Below, one piece after another: positions 16,522-24,179 of a stretch of DNA of 64,000 bases. The stretch lies in assembly GCF_028767185.1 (NCBI RefSeq), contig NZ_JARACK010000002.1, positions 310,001 through 374,000 of the forward strand, read 5' to 3'. The position numbers were made by a program, and so were the translations under genes. Source of the stretch: Mangrovimonas aestuarii. GTDB taxonomy: Bacteria; Bacteroidota; Bacteroidia; Flavobacteriales; Flavobacteriaceae. A model generated the notes under the pieces. The model saw nothing but the letters and a program-made list of their open reading frames with translations. It was not told the DNA's origin and searched no databases. How positions within the stretch are numbered: position 1 is the stretch's first letter; each line of letters begins with the position of its first letter.

Positions 16522-16899
16522 TTATTTAATAGCAATTTGAATATATTGTTTTTCTGCAGGTAGTGTAATTAATCTGGTAATAAATGGTAAACCAGAAATA
16601 AAAGGTAATTCTGATGTCCAAACTTTTAGGCTATCTTGATTTTTGAATTCAATTGAATAATTTCCACTTTCAGGAATGTCTAAAACCATAATTTTTTTGG
16701 CTTTTTCTCCAAATTCATAAGACTGCACTTTCCATCGAGTAACCTTTGGTTTTATTACTCTACCACTTTTTGTATTAGTTAAAGAAAAAGTAAAATCTCC
16801 CATGTCTATGTCCCATCCTCCGAGAACATAAACACTAAATATTCCAGTATAAAGTTCAACTTCAGCCCCAGAATCAACAATTCTAATAGGTGATATCAT
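16522..16899 (-). CDS. Hypothetical 125-aa protein, cassette copy 1
   Basis: Soluble protein of beta type (VELYTGIFSVYVLGGW, then SLTNTKSGRVIKPKVT, then MVLDIPESGNYSIEFKNQ). The pattern PESGNYSIEFKN is like one blade of an immunoglobulin-like or CUB-like sandwich. It has no signal peptide itself, but a 29-aa membrane peptide gene lies 19 bp upstream. The same DNA is present again at 18141-18518. No function assigned. Confidence 0.6.
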   Translation of the reverse strand: MISPIRIVDSGAEVELYTGIFSVYVLGGWDIDMGDFTFSLTNTKSGRVIKPKVTRWKVQSYEFGEKAKKIMVLDIPESGNYSIEFKNQDSLKVWTSELPFISGLPFITRLITLPAEKQYIQIAIK

Positions 16900-16918
16900 T
16901 TTAGGATACTGTCTTTAG

Positions 16919-17008
16919 TTAATTTGAAAATAATACGGATAATGCTCCAATCAATACTGAAATAAGAACAATGATTATTACCAATGTCCATCTTTTTTTA
17001 TCTGTCAT
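16919..17008 (-). CDS. 29-aa single-helix membrane peptide, copy 1
   Basis: ATG at 17008, peptide MTDKKRWTLVIIIVLISVL then IGALSVLFSN and stop. A short basic start followed by one hydrophobic helix. It lies just upstream of the 125-aa gene in the same cassette and is exactly duplicated in copy 2. It could be a membrane anchor or toxin-like peptide, or a 5' fragment of the following gene separated by a stop and frame change. Not long enough for standard gene callers. Confidence 0.5.
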   Translation of the reverse strand: MTDKKRWTLVIIIVLISVLIGALSVLFSN

Positions 17009-17030
17009 ATAGGTTTTGATAATGTTTTAC

Positions 17031-17153
17031 AACGGTCTCGGCTATGAGTAGTTGCGTGGGCTGGCACGAAACTTTGCAAGTACACACAAAACTGAAAATC
17101 CGCTAGGATTTTCAGAAGTAGGCGAGAAGAAGCAATTACTTATAGCCATTGTT
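17031..17153. repeat. attC-like site 18, subfamily C
   Basis: AACGGTCTCGGCTATGAG, TAGTTGCGTGG, AAAATCCGCTAGGATTTTC, TACTTATAGCCATTGTT. Inner arms pair G.T on the plus strand at three positions. Confidence 0.92.
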
Positions 17154-17164
17154 GTGTAGCGTTT

Positions 17165-17986
17165 TTAATATTCTTTTCTGTTAATAATTTCCCCTGAATC
17201 AATTTCAAATACAGTTTTATGTTCAATCCGTTCTGAGTCAAAGTAAATAATCTCTACTGTTAATCCGTTTAATTCTTCTGGAATCCAAGGTTTTAATATT
17301 TCATCAGCTTCTTCACTTTTTCCATGAAAATATCTTGCATAATTTGCCTGAACTTCTGTCGATTTAAATGGCTGTATATTATTGATTTTTGGTAATTTTT
17401 CTAAATAATTAAATCTTAATTTATCGTTCTCAATTAATCTAAGGTTATAAGCTGGAACTTCTGAATTATTATGAATTACAAAGCTAAAATTCCAGCGTAA
17501 ATTCCAATGAGCATACAAATCAGTACCTGCTGGAATAGGCTGCTCCATTTCTAGATTTTTTGAACTAAATCCATTATGCATTCTTCCTCCGTGTGTCCAA
17601 ATCAAGTCAACTTCTATGAAAGGTGTAGTCGTATTATTTGAAATTCCTTCAATTTTTTGTTGCATTTCCTTTTCCGCATCTTCTTTCCACTTTTCTAAAG
17701 TTTCCTCTTTATATGTGTCTTCATCTCTGTCAATTAGTACAGAACAAGTATGACAAAGCCAAATTCCGTTAGTAATACTTGTCCTTTCGTCAGGTGTCAA
17801 GCTAGTGTTGTATCTTGGTCCTCCAACCGAAGCCGCAGTAATATGAGCAGCTACTCCAATATTCGTAGATTTATTTTGGTCAGAATTTGGTCCACTTGTC
17901 GGTTTTCTACATTTGGGATTTGAACATAACAATCCAACTCTTTTGGCTAAAATTTCTTTAGTTTTTTTTGTAAAATCGTCTCTCAT
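17165..17986 (-). CDS. HNH-nuclease-like protein with C-terminal uncharacterised domain
   Basis: A 273-aa protein starting at MRDDFTKKTKEILAKR. Residues 15-100 contain an HNH-like zinc module: CSNPKCRK, then GVAAHITAASVGG (with the histidine of the catalytic beta strand), then NGIWLCHTCSVLIDRD. Such domains occur in nucleases of restriction and phage-defence systems. The C-terminal 150 residues are beta-rich and unrecognised. Cassette ends GTTGTGTAGC and GCTACACAAC are complementary at all 10 positions. Nuclease activity is inferred. Confidence 0.7.
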   Translation of the reverse strand: MRDDFTKKTKEILAKRVGLLCSNPKCRKPTSGPNSDQNKSTNIGVAAHITAASVGGPRYNTSLTPDERTSITNGIWLCHTCSVLIDRDEDTYKEETLEKWKEDAEKEMQQKIEGISNNTTTPFIEVDLIWTHGGRMHNGFSSKNLEMEQPIPAGTDLYAHWNLRWNFSFVIHNNSEVPAYNLRLIENDKLRFNYLEKLPKINNIQPFKSTEVQANYARYFHGKSEEADEILKPWIPEELNGLTVEIIYFDSERIEHKTVFEIDSGEIINRKEY

Positions 17987-18012
17987 ATTCTGTTTTGGTT
18001 CAAATGCTACAC

Positions 18013-18130
18013 AACGGTTTGTGTATGGTTTGTTGCTTAAGCGTAAAGATAGGATTTTGTCGATACCCATAGTTCAGCCGCGAGGACTTTCCGCAGGAAA
18101 TGTCCGAAGCAATGAACTGTACACGGTGTT
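18013..18130. repeat. attC-like site 19, subfamily A, duplicate of site 17
   Basis: Same sequence as site 17. The left flank changes from TTTTAC to GCTACAC because it belongs to the neighbouring HNH cassette. Confidence 0.92.
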
Positions 18131-18140
18131 GTAAAACGTT

Positions 18141-18518
18141 TTATTTAATAGCAATTTGAATATATTGTTTTTCTGCAGGTAGTGTAATTAATCTGGTAAT
18201 AAATGGTAAACCAGAAATAAAAGGTAATTCTGATGTCCAAACTTTTAGGCTATCTTGATTTTTGAATTCAATTGAATAATTTCCACTTTCAGGAATGTCT
18301 AAAACCATAATTTTTTTGGCTTTTTCTCCAAATTCATAAGACTGCACTTTCCATCGAGTAACCTTTGGTTTTATTACTCTACCACTTTTTGTATTAGTTA
18401 AAGAAAAAGTAAAATCTCCCATGTCTATGTCCCATCCTCCGAGAACATAAACACTAAATATTCCAGTATAAAGTTCAACTTCAGCCCCAGAATCAACAAT
18501 TCTAATAGGTGATATCAT
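18141..18518 (-). CDS. Hypothetical 125-aa protein, cassette copy 2
   Basis: Same protein as 16522-16899, with no differences that I can see. The lack of any silent change between copies means the duplication is recent. Beta-sandwich-like pattern, function unknown. Confidence 0.6.
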   Translation of the reverse strand: MISPIRIVDSGAEVELYTGIFSVYVLGGWDIDMGDFTFSLTNTKSGRVIKPKVTRWKVQSYEFGEKAKKIMVLDIPESGNYSIEFKNQDSLKVWTSELPFISGLPFITRLITLPAEKQYIQIAIK

Positions 18519-18537
18519 TTTAGGATACTGTCTTTAG

Positions 18538-18627
18538 TTAATTTGAAAATAATACGGATAATGCTCCAATCAATACTGAAATAAGAACAATGATTATTAC
18601 CAATGTCCATCTTTTTTTATCTGTCAT
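18538..18627 (-). CDS. 29-aa single-helix membrane peptide, copy 2
   Basis: Duplicate of 16919-17008: short basic start then one hydrophobic helix ending LFSN. Located 19 bp upstream of the 125-aa gene. Same uncertainties as copy 1. Confidence 0.5.
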   Translation of the reverse strand: MTDKKRWTLVIIIVLISVLIGALSVLFSN

Positions 18628-18649
18628 ATAGGTTTTGATAATGTTTTAC

Positions 18650-18774
18650 AACGGTTTGTGTATAGTTTCGTTGCGTGAAAATCCGCTAGGATTTTCGGGT
18701 TAAGAAACTAAGATAGTAAAGTTGCGAGGATTTTCCGTGAGGAAAATCAGAAGCAATGAATTATACACTGTGTT
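18650..18774. repeat. attC-like site 20, subfamily B
   Basis: AACGGTTTGTGTATAG, TTTCGTTGCGTG, AAAATCCGCTAGGATTTTC, GAGGATTTTCCGTGAGG, AATTATACACTGTGTT. Confidence 0.92.
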
Positions 18775-18785
18775 GTGCATAGTTT

Positions 18786-19163
18786 TTATTTAGATTTATA
18801 GTCAGCTCTTAAGTTTGCATAATAGTTATATTCTTTCTCAAATAAACTTTCCTCAAACTTATATTTTAAATAGTCCATATCCAATTCAGATAGAGAAACG
18901 GTTTTTTTTCCGTTTATAAAGTTATCAATTGACTTTTTGTGATAAGCACAGAAAATTCCCCAAACCATTAATTTTATAAAGTCAGATTCATTTGCGGTTT
19001 TCAATTCTGCGTTGTTCCAACACTGTGATAACGTTTTAAATTTTCCACTACTTTTTTCAACCAATTTTCCGTCAGAAATATCAATTTTAGATGGATAATA
19101 TTGTTTTGTCTGGTCGAAAATTTCTCTAAATGTCAATTTCACTCTTTTTTGGTAATTATGCAC
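18786..19163 (-). CDS. Hypothetical protein with GTG start inside the recombination core
   Basis: A 125-aa soluble, helix-rich, basic protein (GTG-HNYQKRVKLTFREIFDQ). No ATG is available until residue 67 (LMVWGIF), so translation must start at the GTG that forms part of GTTGTGC in site 21 or at another weak codon (GTG at residue 8). No recognised domain. Cassette ends GTTGTGCATA and TATGCACAAC are exactly complementary. Confidence 0.55.
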   Translation of the reverse strand: MHNYQKRVKLTFREIFDQTKQYYPSKIDISDGKLVEKSSGKFKTLSQCWNNAELKTANESDFIKLMVWGIFCAYHKKSIDNFINGKKTVSLSELDMDYLKYKFEESLFEKEYNYYANLRADYKSK

Positions 19164-19287
19164 AACGGTTTGTGTATAGTTTCGTTGCGTGAAAATCCGC
19201 AGGATTTTCGGGTTAAGAAACTAAGATAATAAAGTTGCGAGGATTTTCCGTGAGGAAAATCAGAAGCAATGAATTATACACGGTGTT
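19164..19287. repeat. attC-like site 21, subfamily B
   Basis: AACGGTTTGTGTATAG, TTTCGTTGCGTG, AAAATCCGCAGGATTTTC, GAGGATTTTCCGTGAGG, AATTATACACGGTGTT. Confidence 0.92.
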
Positions 19288-19295
19288 GTAAGTAG

Positions 19296-19823
19296 TTATT
19301 TTCGTTTATTAAATTCTTCCGTTATTAATTCGTACAATTCGTTAAATCCAATTTTCAAGCCATTTGCAGATATTTGAATAGGTGAACCAAATTTTTTAAA
19401 ATTAGTTTCTACATTTTTTCTTTTCAGCAAGCTAGTCTGTCTTCCAATAAATTCGTTTGGATTATTAACAATAACTCTTATAAAATTCTGATTAACAACT
19501 TTGCTTTTTTCAATTCGTTCAATATTCTCCCACCTTATCAAGCCTGAATTTATAGAAGTTGAGTTATCATATATTCCATTATCATTAATTTTTATTCCAT
19601 ACTTGTTTTCAAATAGTTTTTTTGAAATTATAATTCCAATTATTCCAAAGAAAATAATTGAAAGAAACCCAATTGATTTACGAAAAATATTGTTGTTTAA
19701 TATTTCGATTTCAACAATTGGAGCATAATATGCAATCCATATTCCTAATAAGACGAAGATTAGAGATAGTCCAATTAATCCAATTATTTTAATCTTACTT
19801 ATTTCTATTATTTTTTCTTCCAT
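19296..19823 (-). CDS. STM3941-like membrane protein
   Basis: A 175-aa protein with two membrane helices (IKIIGLIGLSLIFVLLGIW, about residues 12-30, and IGFLSIIFFGIIGIIISKK, about 51-69), then a PH-like soluble domain beginning YGIKINDNGIYDN and including the signature IRWENIERIE. This layout fits the STM3941 family, small proteins common as isolated cargo. Function unknown. Cassette ends GTTGTAAGT and ACTTACAAC are complementary. Confidence 0.7.
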   Translation of the reverse strand: MEEKIIEISKIKIIGLIGLSLIFVLLGIWIAYYAPIVEIEILNNNIFRKSIGFLSIIFFGIIGIIISKKLFENKYGIKINDNGIYDNSTSINSGLIRWENIERIEKSKVVNQNFIRVIVNNPNEFIGRQTSLLKRKNVETNFKKFGSPIQISANGLKIGFNELYELITEEFNKRK

Positions 19824-19849
19824 TTTCGATTTTTGGTTTAATTACTTAC

Positions 19850-19974
19850 AACGGTTTGTGTAAGGATAGTTGCGTGTGCAAGCAACTAACTTACTAAAAA
19901 TGGAACGAACCAGAGGAAAATCAGTAGGATTTTCCGAGTAGGCGAGAACCAAGCAATTATTTTTACACGGTGTT
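19850..19974. repeat. attC-like site 22, variant
   Basis: AACGGTTTGTGTAAGGATAG, TTGCGTGTGC, then AGGAAAATCAGTAGGATTTTCC in inverted order, AATTATTTTTACACGGTGTT. The centre is a mix of the C and D designs. Confidence 0.88.
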
Positions 19975-19981
19975 AGCCACT

Positions 19982-20815
19982 TTATTTATTTAAATAGCCT
20001 ATTCCTTTCAACATCTTATAGCTCTTAGGGATGTCCTTAATTGCTTTCTTCGAAAGAAGGTCAGCGATTGGTGTTTCGTAAAACTTATAGGAACCCATAT
20101 TGCCACAGGTTCTTATTGTTGTTCGACTATCTCTAAATTCGAAGATGGATTGCCAATCTTTATCGGTTAGGATATTTGATTGATTGTCCAAGTAAATTAA
20201 AGCATCAATAGCGTATAATTTGATTTGTGGATTCGAATGATTCATCAGTTTTCTAAGTAAGTCAATTCGATTGTTCTCAATTAAGGAAATTACTCCTTGT
20301 CTTCGCTTAGGTGGCATCCCAACTGTAGAGTATTCACAAATCCATCCATATTCATCTACAGCATCGACACCAAGTAATCTGTAAAATCCTTTCAATAAAT
20401 CTGTTGGTTCGTCTTCAGTTAGCAAAAGACTATCGGGCAGCTCAGGAATCATTTCGTTCACGTACTGAAGCCATAATTTTTTGTCGAAGAAATGTTCATT
20501 TGTTCTTTTCGATTGAGGTATATCAAAATAGAATTCCAAAACGTACCCATTGAAGCTTATGATTTCAAATGATTCTACTCGACCCTGCTTCACATACTCA
20601 TACTCAGTTAGTAACCCATTATTTCTTTCATACGAATAAAAGCCATCATTGCTTTTACAGAATTCTTTGATTGATTGCCAATTTAATTTCTTCAAGAGCT
20701 CATCAGTAGTGATTGATTTTTCAATCCTTTCGGGAGTCTTACCAAAGTTGTTAAGTGTCTGGGCATTTACCAGTCCAACAGAAAGCAGATATATTATGAC
20801 TATTGTGATTCTCAT
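19982..20815 (-). CDS. Hypothetical exported protein with a possible HEAT-like segment
   Basis: A 277-aa protein with a signal peptide at MRITIVIIYLLSVGLVNAQ. The longer ORF upstream runs through site 23. The second half has short helical pairs (LIENNRIDLLRKLMNHSNPQ, then IKLYAIDALIYLDNQ) compatible with one or two HEAT-type repeats. A role in protein binding would fit but is not shown. Cassette ends GTTAGCCAC and GTGGCTAAC are complementary. Confidence 0.55.
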   Translation of the reverse strand: MRITIVIIYLLSVGLVNAQTLNNFGKTPERIEKSITTDELLKKLNWQSIKEFCKSNDGFYSYERNNGLLTEYEYVKQGRVESFEIISFNGYVLEFYFDIPQSKRTNEHFFDKKLWLQYVNEMIPELPDSLLLTEDEPTDLLKGFYRLLGVDAVDEYGWICEYSTVGMPPKRRQGVISLIENNRIDLLRKLMNHSNPQIKLYAIDALIYLDNQSNILTDKDWQSIFEFRDSRTTIRTCGNMGSYKFYETPIADLLSKKAIKDIPKSYKMLKGIGYLNK

Positions 20816-20824
20816 ATTGTGGCT

Positions 20825-20947
20825 AACGGTTTGTATAAAGATAGTGCGGTTTTGAGTCCGAGGATTTTCCGCAGGAAAATCAGAGTGACCAAAGACGCAC
20901 GAACTCTCTGTCAAACCTAAAACTAAGCATTATTTTTATACGGTGTT
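20825..20947. repeat. attC-like site 23, subfamily D
   Basis: AACGGTTTGTATAAAGATAG, TGCGGTTTTGAG, GAGGATTTTCCGCAGG, AAAATCAGAGTGACC, TTATTTTTATACGGTGTT. Confidence 0.9.
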
Positions 20948-20960
20948 GTAGCACGTTTTT

Positions 20961-21431
20961 TTATTTGCAATTATTTAATTCCGAGTAATATTTGATAGGA
21001 TTATGTTTAGCGTATTCCTTGTCCTTTATTGATTTGCAGAATTTTTCATTATCCATTTCTATTATCAATTCCAAATATTCAATAAATTCCTCAGCAAATT
21101 CTCCGTCAGCGAAACTTATTAGCTTTAAACAAGGTAAATAGAAGTCATTATTTTTTTCAGAAGTTACTTTTTCAAAAATCAGTCGAGATGTGTCATAGAA
21201 AAAGTCCTTTTCCGCTAGTTTATGATCTGGTTCAGTTGTCCCATAATAGATTCCGAATTCTGTATTATTTTCAGGAACTAGCTTTAATAAAATCGACTCA
21301 GGGATTTTCTTTTTTTCTAAGTACAACTTAGATGCAGTTTTTAGGTTTTTTTCATATTCGACTTGAGTTAAATTTCCCAAGCTAAGAGAAGAAATGATAA
21401 TCAACAGCGGTAATATCAAAATTTTACTCAT
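20961..21431 (-). CDS. Hypothetical exported protein
   Basis: A 156-aa protein with signal peptide MSKILILPLLIIISSLSLG and a mature helical region rich in Lys/Glu (LYLEKKKIPESILLKLVPEN, then EFAEEFIEYLELIIEMDNE). One Cys pair late (KFCKSIKDKEYAKHN and LNNCK). No family assigned. Cassette ends GTAGCACG and TGTGCTAC are complementary except for one base. Confidence 0.55.
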   Translation of the reverse strand: MSKILILPLLIIISSLSLGNLTQVEYEKNLKTASKLYLEKKKIPESILLKLVPENNTEFGIYYGTTEPDHKLAEKDFFYDTSRLIFEKVTSEKNNDFYLPCLKLISFADGEFAEEFIEYLELIIEMDNEKFCKSIKDKEYAKHNPIKYYSELNNCK

Positions 21432-21452
21432 AGATTTTCTTGAATGTGCTAC

Positions 21453-21570
21453 AACGGTTTGTGTATGGTTTGTTGCTTAAGCATAAAGATAGGATTTTGT
21501 CGACACCCATAGTTCAGCCGCAAGGACTTTCCGAAGGAAACGTCCGAAGCAATAAACTATACATGGTGTT
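21453..21570. repeat. attC-like site 24, subfamily A
   Basis: AACGGTTTGTGTATGG, GTTTGTTGCTTAAGCA, GGACTTTCCGAAGGAAACG, AACTATACATGGTGTT. Confidence 0.92.
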
Positions 21571-21582
21571 GCCAGTAGTATT

Positions 21583-22272
21583 TTATTCAAATACTTTTAT
21601 GTTTTCAAATTCAGCTGTCGAAATCATTCCTGTTGGACTGTCTTCTTGGATTAGCCTATAGTGGATCCCTAGTCGTTTATTGCCACTTGCAGTAAAGCCT
21701 ACTTTTATTCTGTTATTATTTTTAGGATTAGAAATTACTTTAAGCTCTTCATTTGAATCCAAATCTAGGACAACTAATTCAGTCATAAAATATGGAGGTG
21801 TTGCAAGTAATACGCTTAATTGTAAAGAATCTTTTAATTGTATTTCTGTTTGCTCTAAATCCCAATTAATGATTGCTTTGCCAGAATAATCTTTTTGTTT
21901 TCCTATAGAATCATATTCTAAAATATAATGCGCAGACGGAAGGTCATGACATTCTCCGCAATCGTCGAAAATAAAGCTGTATTCTTTTAATCGTTCTTTG
22001 CTATCGTATTCATATAAGTTTCCGTAAATTTTCCCGTCTTTAAATTCTCCTTCATGGTTTATAGTTCCATTTTTATTAAATACTTCAAAAAAACCGTTCA
22101 AAGTGTCATTTAGGCTAACAACTCTGTCAATCCTTGTCCAATCATGCTTATATGGGGAAATTGTTTTTTGGTAGTATCCTTTTTCTGTCTTCTTCCAATT
22201 CTTAAAAGAATTGTCTTGACAACTGTATATGAATACTAATACTGAAAATAGGAGGATTGTGGTCTGTTTCAT
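21583..22272 (-). CDS. Lipoprotein with MORN/YwqK-like repeats
   Basis: A 229-aa protein with a lipoprotein signal ending VFIYSC (Cys18). Residues 55-110 have the FNKNGTINHEGEFKDGKIYG pattern, the G-x-x-K-x-G-x-L-Y-E-Y unit of the YwqK/MORN-like repeat used in some antitoxin and surface proteins. The C-terminal half is a beta domain ending in IRVGF-like strands. The partner is unknown. Confidence 0.6.
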   Translation of the reverse strand: MKQTTILLFSVLVFIYSCQDNSFKNWKKTEKGYYQKTISPYKHDWTRIDRVVSLNDTLNGFFEVFNKNGTINHEGEFKDGKIYGNLYEYDSKERLKEYSFIFDDCGECHDLPSAHYILEYDSIGKQKDYSGKAIINWDLEQTEIQLKDSLQLSVLLATPPYFMTELVVLDLDSNEELKVISNPKNNNRIKVGFTASGNKRLGIHYRLIQEDSPTGMISTAEFENIKVFE

Positions 22273-22281
22273 ATTACTGGC

Positions 22282-22404
22282 AACGGTTTGTATAAAGATA
22301 GTGCGGTTTTGTGTCCGAGGATTTTCCGTAGGAAAATCAGAGTGACCAAAGACGCACGAACTCTGGGTTAAGGACTAAACTACGCATTATTTTTATACGG
22401 TGTT
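22282..22404. repeat. attC-like site 25, subfamily D
   Basis: AACGGTTTGTATAAAGATAG, TGCGGTTTTGTG, GAGGATTTTCCGTAGG, GAGTGACCAAAGACG, TTATTTTTATACGGTGTT. Confidence 0.9.
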
Positions 22405-22417
22405 GGCAGTAGTATTT

Positions 22418-22894
22418 TTATTCCACATTGATTTTTTGTTCTAAATAGGTTTTTAATTCATAAAATCTAAGTGGTTCATTTTCTATTATAGTATCTCTTG
22501 GATTTATGGGGTATCTTTCTAAAACAAAACCTCTAAGTATTTTTGAGCCTCCTGTCTGAAAGATAATTGGAAATTTGCCGTTTTTAATGGGGATTGTATC
22601 AAATTCAATTTTGTCTATATTACTAAAATCCGCTTTTACATCTGTAGATAAGCATATATAAATAAAGCTATTCTTATTAATTTCTGGGTAATAGGTTAGT
22701 GTAGCATCATACGTTCTTTCTTTTTGAGTTTTTTTAAAGTCAATCGTGGCTAGATTGTAAGGAAGATTATCTTGAACAATTGAATTATCAGGCTCATTAA
22801 CCGATGAATTATTTGTTTTGGATTCGCTATTACAACTTTGAAAAATTAAAGTAATGGTAAAGCAAATAAAGCATAATAAATAATTCTTCTTCAT
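22418..22894 (-). CDS. Hypothetical lipoprotein
   Basis: A 158-aa protein starting MKKNYLLCFICFTI with lipobox LIFQSC (Cys21). The mature part is Asn/Ser-rich then beta-type (YNLATIDFKKTQKERTYD, then KFPIIFQTGGSKILRGFVLE). No family recognised. The ends GGCAGTAG and ATTACTGCC share a barcode with two other cassettes. Confidence 0.55.
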   Translation of the reverse strand: MKKNYLLCFICFTITLIFQSCNSESKTNNSSVNEPDNSIVQDNLPYNLATIDFKKTQKERTYDATLTYYPEINKNSFIYICLSTDVKADFSNIDKIEFDTIPIKNGKFPIIFQTGGSKILRGFVLERYPINPRDTIIENEPLRFYELKTYLEQKINVE

Positions 22895-22965
22895 AATTAA
22901 CATGAATAGCTCTAATGTTAAATTGATTTTTTTTGTAACAATTTGTAATTTTTAAAATTACTGCC

Positions 22966-23152
22966 AACGGTTAGTATATGGCAAGTAGGGCAGTAGAAAG
23001 CGATAAACATTCAAGCTTGCACTGAGCCAAAGCGTTGTATTTTGTTTTTAATTTATTCATTCTTAAAAGCCAAATCAACGATTTGGCGGTGTTTGTAAAT
23101 GGCACTGAACATTCGTAAACCACCGAATGCCCTATTTGATATATACAGTGTT
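22966..23152. repeat. attC-like site 26, long subfamily G
   Basis: 187 bp from AAC to GTT. Left arm AACGGTTAGTATATGGC, right arm TTTGATATATACAGTGTT. The centre contains GAGCCAAAGCGTTG and AATCAACGATTTGGCGG, the same long-hairpin design as site 14 but with a different sequence. Confidence 0.85.
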
Positions 23153-23163
23153 AGAGCACGTTT

Positions 23164-24021
23164 TTATTGTTTCAAGTACTTAAATTCTAGCTTGTTGTTT
23201 TTGTTTTGAGACTCTATAAACTTCTCTAGAAATTTATAATTCTTTTCTGTTGATACTGTTCTCATTAGTTCTACTCCAGAGGGCGTGAATAGTACTTGAT
23301 TAAATTTATAGTCCTTCGAATTTTCTTTGCTACACAATATTATTTTATTTCCGTATTGCAACACTGTACCTCCTAATTGGTCAATATGACTGTATGTTAC
23401 ATTGAGAGTATCACTATCATAGATTAACCCTGCAGACCTTAAAACAAGTAGGCTTGAATAGTCTACACCATAGTCATCAAATGAGTTTTCAGAATTCATT
23501 TTCAATATCTTACCATCATTGAACGCTATTTTGCAAGCTGTTTCAAAAAGCTTTGCTTCGGTTTTAGATAAATTACTAATCACCTCTAGTGTTCTAAAGC
23601 TTATTTTTCCAGGTTGAGTGACTTCTTCTGCTAATATTTTACCCCATATTTCCTGCATTTCTTCGTTTGTAACGTCTTGGGCTTTATTAAAAAATCTTGT
23701 TCTCCAATCTTCATCAACGGGCTGTTCAGAGACTGTTTCACCAAGATGTTTCGTTGATTTCTCAACGATATTTTCCAAGTTTATTTGTCTATTGATTTCT
23801 CGATGAGCAAACCTTTCTTTGGCACGTTCAATTATTTCTATTTCAGCATCAGCCTTTAATATCAACCCCTTGGCCTTAGCTTCTTCTAGCTTTTCTACAC
23901 GATAGGCCTCAGCATCTGCTTTTTTCTTTATTCTCTTAGGTTCGTAAAGAATTCCTATTCCTTTACTAACAGTATCAATCAGTTTTTCAATAGGTTTTCC
24001 TGAAAATTTTACTATTGCCAT
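23164..24021 (-). CDS. DUF2806-family protein
   Basis: A 285-aa protein. The N-terminus VKFSGKPIEKLIDTVSKGIG followed by a long charged helix (ADAEAYRVEKLEEAKAKGLI) and FRTLEVISNLSKTEAKLFE match the DUF2806 pattern as I remember it. No membrane segment. Family members are often found in mobile and defence contexts, function unknown. Cassette ends TTAGAGCACG and GTGCTCTAAC-type match at 10 of 11 bases. Confidence 0.72.
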   Translation of the reverse strand: MAIVKFSGKPIEKLIDTVSKGIGILYEPKRIKKKADAEAYRVEKLEEAKAKGLILKADAEIEIIERAKERFAHREINRQINLENIVEKSTKHLGETVSEQPVDEDWRTRFFNKAQDVTNEEMQEIWGKILAEEVTQPGKISFRTLEVISNLSKTEAKLFETACKIAFNDGKILKMNSENSFDDYGVDYSSLLVLRSAGLIYDSDTLNVTYSHIDQLGGTVLQYGNKIILCSKENSKDYKFNQVLFTPSGVELMRTVSTEKNYKFLEKFIESQNKNNKLEFKYLKQ

Positions 24022-24044
24022 AGTGGTTTTGTTTAATGTGCTCT

Positions 24045-24168
24045 AACGGTTTGGCTATGGTTTGGTTGCGTGAAAATCCGCTAGGATTTTCCGCCATAAA
24101 CCGAAGACAGCAAATTTGCGAGGACTTTCCGAGAGGAAAGTCAGCAGCAATGAACTATAGCCGGTGTT
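24045..24168. repeat. attC-like site 27, subfamily B
   Basis: AACGGTTTGGCTATGG, TTTGGTTGCGTG, AAAATCCGCTAGGATTTTC, GAGGACTTTCCGAGAGG, GAACTATAGCCGGTGTT. The arms differ from other B sites (GGCTAT in place of GTGTAT) with matched changes on both sides, keeping the pairing. Confidence 0.92.
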
Positions 24169-24179
24169 GTACAACGTAC

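Larger units (their letters stand above)
16392..17036. repeat. Direct cassette repeat, copy 1
   Basis: 645 bp that reads identical to 18011-18655, containing site 17, the 125-aa gene and the 29-aa gene. Identity begins at the left core of site 17 and stops a few bases past the AAC of the next site, so the repeat unit equals one cassette. The copies are 1,619 bp apart with one other cassette (HNH-type) between them. Confidence 0.92.
18011..18655. repeat. Direct cassette repeat, copy 2
   Basis: Copy of 16392-17036, read as identical through both genes and site 19. The next site to the right differs in type (subfamily B here, subfamily C after copy 1), so the identity is limited to the cassette and did not include the neighbouring site. 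Confidence 0.92.
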
